Assembly (NCBI GenBank): GCA_035274425.1
Contig: DATEOC010000004.1
Location: 31,299-95,298, forward strand
Length of the DNA stretch: 64,000 nt
Direction: 5' to 3'
Source: JADMIH01 sp035274425
GTDB lineage: Bacteria; Chloroflexota; Chloroflexia; QHBQ01; JADMIH01
In this document: positions 58,819 to 64,000 of the stretch, in pieces
How the letters are laid out: the number at the start of each line of letters is the position of its first letter
Position numbering within the stretch: the stretch's first letter is position 1
The notes under the pieces: model-generated
Databases searched by the model: none
The model's input: the letters and a program-made list of their open reading frames with translations, nothing else
What the model was told of the DNA's origin: nothing
Made by a program: the position numbers and the translations under genes

Positions 58819-60879
58819 ATGGGTAGCGTGAGTACCCAAGTTGATTCGGACAACCGAATAGATGAGGTACATGAGGAGGGTAGCAAGCGCGCTATCCTCC
58901 TCCGCACGCATTTGTTAGTCCTATTGGGATATGTCGTGCTTTCCATCGGGCTGACATGGCCCATCGCAGCTAAGCTCTTTACGGAGATACCGGGCGGTGG
59001 GGATGCCTGGCACAACGTGTGGAACCTGTGGTGGGTGAAGCAGGCGGTGGTGAGCGGCCAGTGGAACCTGTACCATACTGACCTCCTCTATTTTCCCGAA
59101 GGGGTAAACCTGTACTTTCATACGCTCGCGCTGACGGCAGGGGTTATGTCGCTCCCTCTTCAGTTCGTGGGCTTCAATCTCCTCGCTTCCTACAATCTGG
59201 TGGTGCTGTCGAGCTTCGTGCTGGCCGGGTACGGGACGTTCTTGCTGTGCCACTACCTGCTAACTGCGGATGTGAGAATTCACCGCAGAGACGCAGAGAA
59301 TGCAGAGATTCTTGGTGAAGATAAGCGCGGCAGGCGACGTGTGGGGTGGGCTGCTTTCGTAGGCGGGATAGTGTTCGCGTTCGCGCCCTACCACCTCGCC
59401 CACACGTTGGGGCATTTGAACCTGACTATGGTGCAGTGGATACCGTTTTACGTCTTATTGCTTCTGAAAGCGGTAGATGCATCTGGACGACGGACGAGGG
59501 ACGACGGACGACAGACGAACAATTCCGCCCTTCGCAACGCGGTAGGGGCGGGAGCGTTGTTGGCGCTGAATGCTTATACGGACCTCCTTTATGCGATATT
59601 CTTGGTGCTGCTGACCGCGATGCTGCTCCTGTGGTGCGTTTTAGCGCCGTCGGAGAGGCGGGCGTTCCGGAAGGTGGGCGTCGGGTGGCGCGAGGGTTTG
59701 GTGAGGCTGGCGGTGGGGGTTGGGGCGTTCGCGCTGCTGGTAGCGCCGATGTTGATACCAGCCGTCGCGGAGGCGCAGAAAGGATACGCCCAACAGAGCG
59801 TTGATGAGGCTATCGTCTATTCTTCAGACGCGGTACTGGCTTTTACACCATCCGAATTGCACCCCATCTGGGGGGAGGCAGTCGCGGGGCGGGTGTCGCA
59901 GATGGGGCAATATCTCCCATACAAGAATAGCTCTGAGCGTACTGTATTCCTCGGATATACGGTGCTGGGGCTGAGCGGGTACGCACTCTGGAAGCTGCGC
60001 CATGATAGAAGAGTGCGTTTCTGGGCTTTCGCGGCAGCCAGCACATGGGTGTTGAGCCTGGGGCCGATATTGCAGGTATTTGGGCGCACAAGGGTGCCCC
60101 TGGTAGGCGGAACATTCCCGATGCCTTATGCGCTCCTGCAACAGCTACCGTTGCTGAACATCATGCGCACGCCGGGCAGATTGACTGTGCTGACGATGCT
60201 CGCGCTGGCGGTACTGGTAGCGTTTGGGATGAGAGCACTAGGCGCGTCCGTCGTCCGCGCTAGTGCGGAGTGCGGAGTGCGGAGTGCGGAATTGGACGAA
60301 GGACGAAGGACGAAGGACGAAAGGCACGCGAAATCTTCCGCACTCCGCACTCCGCACTCCGCATTCCGAAATTGGCTACGGTTGGCCGTGCCTCTGCTGA
60401 TACTTTTCGAGTTCCTGGCGGTGCCGTTTCCGACGGTGCCGCCGGGGTGGGGGCTACCCTTCTACGACAAGGTGGCGGCGGAGCCTGGCCGGTTCGCGCT
60501 GCTCAATCTTCCCTTGAGGAACCTGGGGGATTACATGGCGTACCAGACGAGGCATGGCAAGCCAATCATCGGTGGCTTCCTGGCGCGCCAACCACCATAC
60601 ACCACCCTCGACAACACCCCAACGCTCAGATACCTGCTTGATGACACCAGGCCCGATAGCCCGCTCAAAGGTGATGTGGAGGCAGGAAGAGGGGTGCAGG
60701 CGTTACAGGGCATAGGCGTGAAGTACATCGTCATGAACTGGTGGCTCATACCGGACGATCAGAAGAAGCCAATGGAGGCCAAGCTGACCGCGCTGCTCGA
60801 TACCGGCGATGGGCGAGCGAGAGAGCCGGATTTCGTATACCCTGATTTCCCGGTAGCAGTATGGCAGTTGGGGCCATGA
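58819..60879 (+). CDS. Multi-span membrane protein, glycosyltransferase-39-like, with three heptad insertions
   Basis: 686 residues. The N-terminal half has about ten spans (YVVLSIGLTWPIAAKL and others) with motif GGGDAWHNVWNLWW, as in GT39/YfhO-like membrane glycosyltransferases of Chloroflexota; the C-terminal 150 residues are a soluble domain. Three heptad stretches are in frame: about 154-165 (HRRDAENAE), 222-234 (GRRTRDDGRQT), and 481-517 (SAECGVRSAEL … GRRTKDER … SALRTPHSAF), each in a loop between spans. Sugar transfer is a family-level guess. Confidence 0.7.
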   Translation: MGSVSTQVDSDNRIDEVHEEGSKRAILLRTHLLVLLGYVVLSIGLTWPIAAKLFTEIPGGGDAWHNVWNLWWVKQAVVSGQWNLYHTDLLYFPEGVNLYFHTLALTAGVMSLPLQFVGFNLLASYNLVVLSSFVLAGYGTFLLCHYLLTADVRIHRRDAENAEILGEDKRGRRRVGWAAFVGGIVFAFAPYHLAHTLGHLNLTMVQWIPFYVLLLLKAVDASGRRTRDDGRQTNNSALRNAVGAGALLALNAYTDLLYAIFLVLLTAMLLLWCVLAPSERRAFRKVGVGWREGLVRLAVGVGAFALLVAPMLIPAVAEAQKGYAQQSVDEAIVYSSDAVLAFTPSELHPIWGEAVAGRVSQMGQYLPYKNSSERTVFLGYTVLGLSGYALWKLRHDRRVRFWAFAAASTWVLSLGPILQVFGRTRVPLVGGTFPMPYALLQQLPLLNIMRTPGRLTVLTMLALAVLVAFGMRALGASVVRASAECGVRSAELDEGRRTKDERHAKSSALRTPHSAFRNWLRLAVPLLILFEFLAVPFPTVPPGWGLPFYDKVAAEPGRFALLNLPLRNLGDYMAYQTRHGKPIIGGFLARQPPYTTLDNTPTLRYLLDDTRPDSPLKGDVEAGRGVQALQGIGVKYIVMNWWLIPDDQKKPMEAKLTALLDTGDGRAREPDFVYPDFPVAVWQLGP
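59279..59313. repeat. CGCAGAG heptad tract inside membrane protein gene
   Basis: About five CGCAGAG-like units read as HRRDAENAE. Reverse complement of the CTCTGCG arrays seen in intergenic regions. Confidence 0.8.
59484..59518. repeat. GACGACG heptad tract inside membrane protein gene
   Basis: About five GACGACG-like units with variants, read as GRRTRDDGRQT. Confidence 0.8.
60261..60368. repeat. Nested palindromic heptad element inside membrane protein gene
   Basis: GTGCGGA arm (60261-60293) and inverted TCCGCAC arm (60336-60368) enclose an array of GGACGAA units (60294-60321). Two different heptamers, one bracketing the other, all in one frame. Confidence 0.9.
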
Positions 60880-60904
60880 ATGCAAAAGCACAAACAACTG
60901 ACCC

Positions 60905-60949
60905 TTTCCTATCAAAATGACCGGCTGCGGCGGTCATTTTGATAGGAAA
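60905..60949 (+). terminator. Rho-independent terminator-like hairpin
   Basis: 19-bp perfect arms (60905-60923, 60931-60949) with 7-nt loop, 26 bp after the membrane protein stop. No strong T run follows. Confidence 0.65.
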
Positions 60950-61067
60950 ACTTCTCTCACCTATAGCTCATGCCTCGAAATGATGCTCCCGGATGTTGCG
61001 AAATCAATGGAGCTAGCGGTATGATACAAGCTATCCATCTGTCTGTGGGAGACCGCCGAGCCATACT

Positions 61068-62819
61068 ATGAGAATGACCCATCTATTCACCCAGACCCTG
61101 CGCGAGCCACCATCCGATGCCGAGGTGGTGAGCCACAGGCTACTGCTACGCGCCGGATTTATACGGCAATTGGCGGCGGGTATATTCAGTATGATGCCTC
61201 TAGGGAAGCGAGCGGTCACGAAGATCGAGGGTATCTTGCGCGAGGAGATAAATCACATAGGCGGGCAGGAGCTTTCCATGCCAGTGATACAGCCTGCCGA
61301 TATCTGGAAGGAGACGGGGCGCTGGTACTCAATCGGCTCGGAGATGGGGCGCTTCCGCGACAAGAACGGGCGTGAAATGGCCCTCGCTATGACCCATGAA
61401 GAGGTCGTGACCGACCTGGCGCGCCGGGAGATACGCTCCTACCGGCAATTACCGCAGCTTATCTACCATCTACAAACAAAGTGGCGCGACGACCCGCGAC
61501 CCAGGGCGGGGTTGATCCGCGTGCGCGAGTTCACGATGCTAGACAGCTACAGCCTGGACGCGGACCTGGAGGGGTTAGACAGGCAGTATGATGCGCACTA
61601 CCACGCCTATTTCCGCATATTCCGCAGGTGCGCCCTGCCCGTCATAGCTGTAGCAGCGGACGTTGGGATAATGGGCGGGAGCATGGCGCATGAGTACATG
61701 TACCTGACCCCGGTAGGAGAGGACACCCTTATCCTCTGCGACAATTGCGGCTATTCGGCCAACAGGCAGGTGGCACGCTTCAGGAAGCCTTCTACTTCGC
61801 AGGAAGAACCGAAGCGTGTAGAGAAGGTTGCCACGCCGGGCGTCAGCACCATAGTGGAGCTGGCGGAGCTCCTGGGGATAGACGCATCAAGAACGGCGAA
61901 GGCGGTATTCATGGTCGCCACTATCACAGAGGGTGAAACGGACGTGAGCAAGTTCGTTTTCGCTGTAGTGCGGGGCGACATGGAGGTGAACGAGACCAAG
62001 CTGGCAAACGCGGTGCGGGCGAAAGAGCTGCGCCCTGCCCACGAGGAAGAGATACGAGAGATAGGTGCAGAGCCGGGATATGGCTCACCCGTCGGCGTAA
62101 AGGGCGCAATCATAGTTGTAGATGATGCCATCCCACAGTCGCCCAACCTGGTAGCTGGGGCGAATGAAGAGGGATACCACCTGCTGAACGTCAACTATGG
62201 GCGTGATTACACGGCTGATATAGTGGTAGACATCGCCGCGGCGGGGGAGGGAGACGCCTGCCCGGAGTGCGGCAGCCCCGTGCGAGCGTCACGCGGTGTA
62301 GAAGTGGGCAACATCTTCAAGCTCGATACCCAATACACCGAGCCTATGGGGTGCCACTTCCTGGACAAAGATGGGAAGATACACCCGGTGATTATGGGGT
62401 CGTATGGCATCGGGGTGGGGCGGCTGCTGGCGTGCGTGGCCGAGGAGCACAACGACGCGGATGGCCTGAGATGGCCTATCTCAATCGCACCGTACCACGT
62501 CCACCTGGTAGTCCTCTCCGATGAGGAAGGGCAAGCAGCGGAAGTCGCGGGACAGCTGTACGAGGCGCTCCAGAGAGCGGGTATTGAAGTGCTGTATGAT
62601 GACCGCGAGGAGAGTCCAGGCGTGAAGTTCAAGGATGCCGACCTCATCGGCCTCCCATTGCGAGTGACCGTGAGCAAGCGCTCCCTGGCGCAAGGCGGGG
62701 TAGAGGTGAAGAGGCGCGACAGGCAAGAGCGTACGCTCATACCCATAGAAGAGGCTGTCCAGCATGTGAAGGGTGAGATCGAAACGCTGTGGGCTGAACT
62801 GGAAGCCAGCCTGGCATAA
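61068..62819 (+). CDS. proS: Prolyl-tRNA synthetase (bacterial type with INS editing domain)
   Basis: 583 residues. It charges tRNA-Pro in the cytoplasm. Class II core: motif 1 region ELSMPVIQPADIWKETGRW, motif 2 region RPRAGLIRVREFTMLDSYS, motif 3 region SYGIGVGRLLACV. The YbaK-like editing insertion (about 225-390) lies between motifs 2 and 3, typical of the bacterial form, and the anticodon-binding domain is at 470-583. ATG 61068 and ATG 61074 are both possible. Length is normal for the family. Confidence 0.96.
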   Translation: MRMTHLFTQTLREPPSDAEVVSHRLLLRAGFIRQLAAGIFSMMPLGKRAVTKIEGILREEINHIGGQELSMPVIQPADIWKETGRWYSIGSEMGRFRDKNGREMALAMTHEEVVTDLARREIRSYRQLPQLIYHLQTKWRDDPRPRAGLIRVREFTMLDSYSLDADLEGLDRQYDAHYHAYFRIFRRCALPVIAVAADVGIMGGSMAHEYMYLTPVGEDTLILCDNCGYSANRQVARFRKPSTSQEEPKRVEKVATPGVSTIVELAELLGIDASRTAKAVFMVATITEGETDVSKFVFAVVRGDMEVNETKLANAVRAKELRPAHEEEIREIGAEPGYGSPVGVKGAIIVVDDAIPQSPNLVAGANEEGYHLLNVNYGRDYTADIVVDIAAAGEGDACPECGSPVRASRGVEVGNIFKLDTQYTEPMGCHFLDKDGKIHPVIMGSYGIGVGRLLACVAEEHNDADGLRWPISIAPYHVHLVVLSDEEGQAAEVAGQLYEALQRAGIEVLYDDREESPGVKFKDADLIGLPLRVTVSKRSLAQGGVEVKRRDRQERTLIPIEEAVQHVKGEIETLWAELEASLA

Positions 62820-62847
62820 TGTACCTCGCCGGTAGAAGATGAGCATC

Positions 62848-62956
62848 CGATAGACGATAGACGATGAAACGTGATGCGTGAACCCTCAATAAACCTCCGC
62901 GTCTCTGCGTCTCTGCGGTAAAATCCATCGTCTATCGTCTATCGTCTATCGTCTAA
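62848..62956. repeat. Composite intergenic heptamer region with inverted GATAGAC arms
   Basis: GATAGAC units (62848-62866), GTGATGC unit, CTCTGCG-type array (62890-62920), then TCTATCG units (62926-62956) that are the reverse complement of the first arm. It fills the gap before the amidase gene. Confidence 0.85.
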
Positions 62957-62977
62957 TGGGATTGGAGAACACGATAT

Positions 62978-63913
62978 ATGGCGGAATACGTAATCGAGCC
63001 GGAACGCCGGACGCTGCACGGGCACTTCTCGCGGGAGTTGCCCCCTGTGCTGACTATCAATTCGGGGGATACCGTGCGGTTCCGCACGCTTGACGCGGCC
63101 TGGGGAATTGAGCCACCCAACGATACGGGTGAGCCTCGGCACAAGTTCGAGCCGCGCACGCAAGGGCTTGATGATGGGCACGCGCTTTGCGGGCCGATAG
63201 AGATTCGGGGCGCGAAGCCAGGGATGACCCTGGCGGTGAGGATTGACGAGATAGTGCCTGGCCCGTACGGGTGGACGGTAGCGGGTGGATGGTCCAACGG
63301 CATCAATGAGCGTCTTGGCGTTCTTAACGACCAGATGATGTTGCGGTGGACGCTCGATATTGAGGAGATGGTAGGGCGCAACCAGTTCGGCCAAACCGTA
63401 CCGCTACGCCCCTTCATGGGCGTCATGGGTATGCCACCCGACGAGCCTGGGGTGCACCCTACGGCACCACCTCGTGTCACCGGGGGCAATATCGATTGTA
63501 AAGAGCTGGTCGCAGGTAGCACCCTCTACCTGCCAATAGCAGTCGAAGGGGGACTCTTCTCGGTAGGGGATGGGCACGCTTTACAGGCTGATGGAGAGGT
63601 CAGCAGCACCGCCATCGAATGCCCGATGGAACGTGTTAGCCTGACCTTCCGCCTGCATGAGGAGATGCATATCGAGACGCCCCGCGCCTACACGGAGGCC
63701 GGCTGGCTCACTTTCGGCTTCGATAAAAACCTGGACGAGGCTACCCTTTTCGCCCTGGAAGAGATGCTACGCCTCATAGAGGAGAAGCATGGCATAACGC
63801 GCCCAATGAGCTTGGGCCTCGCAAGCCTGCTCGTAGATATGCGTATCACGCAGATAGTCAACGGCGTGCGTGGGGTCCACGCAGTGCTGCCCCATGGGGC
63901 AATTCAAGGATAA
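62978..63913 (+). CDS. Acetamidase/formamidase family protein
   Basis: 311 residues, FmdA/AmdA fold: TLHGHFSRELPPVLTINSGDTVRF near the N-terminus, then GPIEIRGAKPGMTLAVRI, and DGHALQADGEVSSTAIE near 190-207. It hydrolyses short amides such as formamide or acetamide to ammonia and an acid. The start is ATG 62978. The last 87 bp of the window show no further gene, only a short TTCAAA-type repeat near 63962. Confidence 0.88.
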   Translation: MAEYVIEPERRTLHGHFSRELPPVLTINSGDTVRFRTLDAAWGIEPPNDTGEPRHKFEPRTQGLDDGHALCGPIEIRGAKPGMTLAVRIDEIVPGPYGWTVAGGWSNGINERLGVLNDQMMLRWTLDIEEMVGRNQFGQTVPLRPFMGVMGMPPDEPGVHPTAPPRVTGGNIDCKELVAGSTLYLPIAVEGGLFSVGDGHALQADGEVSSTAIECPMERVSLTFRLHEEMHIETPRAYTEAGWLTFGFDKNLDEATLFALEEMLRLIEEKHGITRPMSLGLASLLVDMRITQIVNGVRGVHAVLPHGAIQG

Positions 63914-64000
63914 CATGAGTCATCCCGGGTTTAAGATTTATGCTTGGCAAGCGTAGGATCCAAAGTTCAAAATGATAAAAAGATGGCACTGGGCGGCGTA

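Overview
This 64 kb window is a gene-dense bacterial chromosome segment of moderate to high GC. It most likely comes from a member of the Chloroflexota. That assignment is an inference from content: several class III cyclase / STAND ATPase / TPR regulators, a secreted protein with the 'YW..HGGL..QGYP' repeat, an ECF sigma factor paired with a DUF5667 protein with a Thr/Pro-rich stalk, and the sulfite-oxidase-like / ferredoxin-reductase / DUF6510 trio. No rRNA, tRNA, transposase, integrase or CRISPR array was seen.

Layout. 1-6.6 kb: surface-polysaccharide genes (two Wzy/O-antigen ligase proteins, UDP-glucuronate decarboxylase, a second sugar-nucleotide epimerase, a TPR lipoprotein, an APH-fold kinase). 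6.8-9.4 kb: sigma factor plus DUF5667 membrane protein. 9.5-15 kb, mostly minus strand: flippase, coupled small membrane protein, GT4 glycosyltransferase, LPG-synthase-type membrane protein. 15.4-18 kb: guaB and a LigB-type dioxygenase. 18-24 kb: a zinc-ribbon cyclase-ATPase regulator and a RloA/RloB defence pair behind a good promoter and operator-like dyad. 23.6-32.6 kb: S9 peptidase, secreted repeat protein, methyltransferase, UvrD-type helicase, GNAT, YifB/ComM. 32.6-50 kb: an accessory island of five STAND NTPases (three cyclase-NB-ARC-TPR, one membrane-anchored NB-ARC-TPR, one NACHT-HEAT), a HicBA toxin-antitoxin pair, a Uma2 nuclease and small enzymes, littered with relics of yifB and of a cyclase gene. 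50-64 kb: PPOX flavoprotein, sulfite-oxidase-like module, ABC-F ATPase, cytochrome P450, two large membrane proteins, prolyl-tRNA synthetase, acetamidase/formamidase.

The most striking feature is a set of 7-nucleotide-unit repeat tracts with many different units (GACGACG, TTTTGGA, GTGCGGA, TTCAAAG, GGACGAA, GATAGAC, GTGAAAC, CTCTGCG, GGGTCGG, TTCGGAT, CTTCTGC and others). Many are arranged as inverted repeats. They lie between genes and also, in frame, inside at least ten genes, including a helicase, a peptidase, glycosyltransferases and the cyclase-STAND regulators. Paralogous regulators differ in which sites are filled, which gives natural empty-site controls. Units whose 21-nt cycle contains a stop occur as long arrays only between genes or at gene ends; stop-free units occur inside genes. 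Heptanucleotide repeats (STRR) are known from filamentous cyanobacteria and in-frame palindromic elements from Rickettsia; the combination seen here looks like a distinct family of in-frame palindromic heptad elements.

All functional statements rest on reading the sequence by eye; no database search was run.
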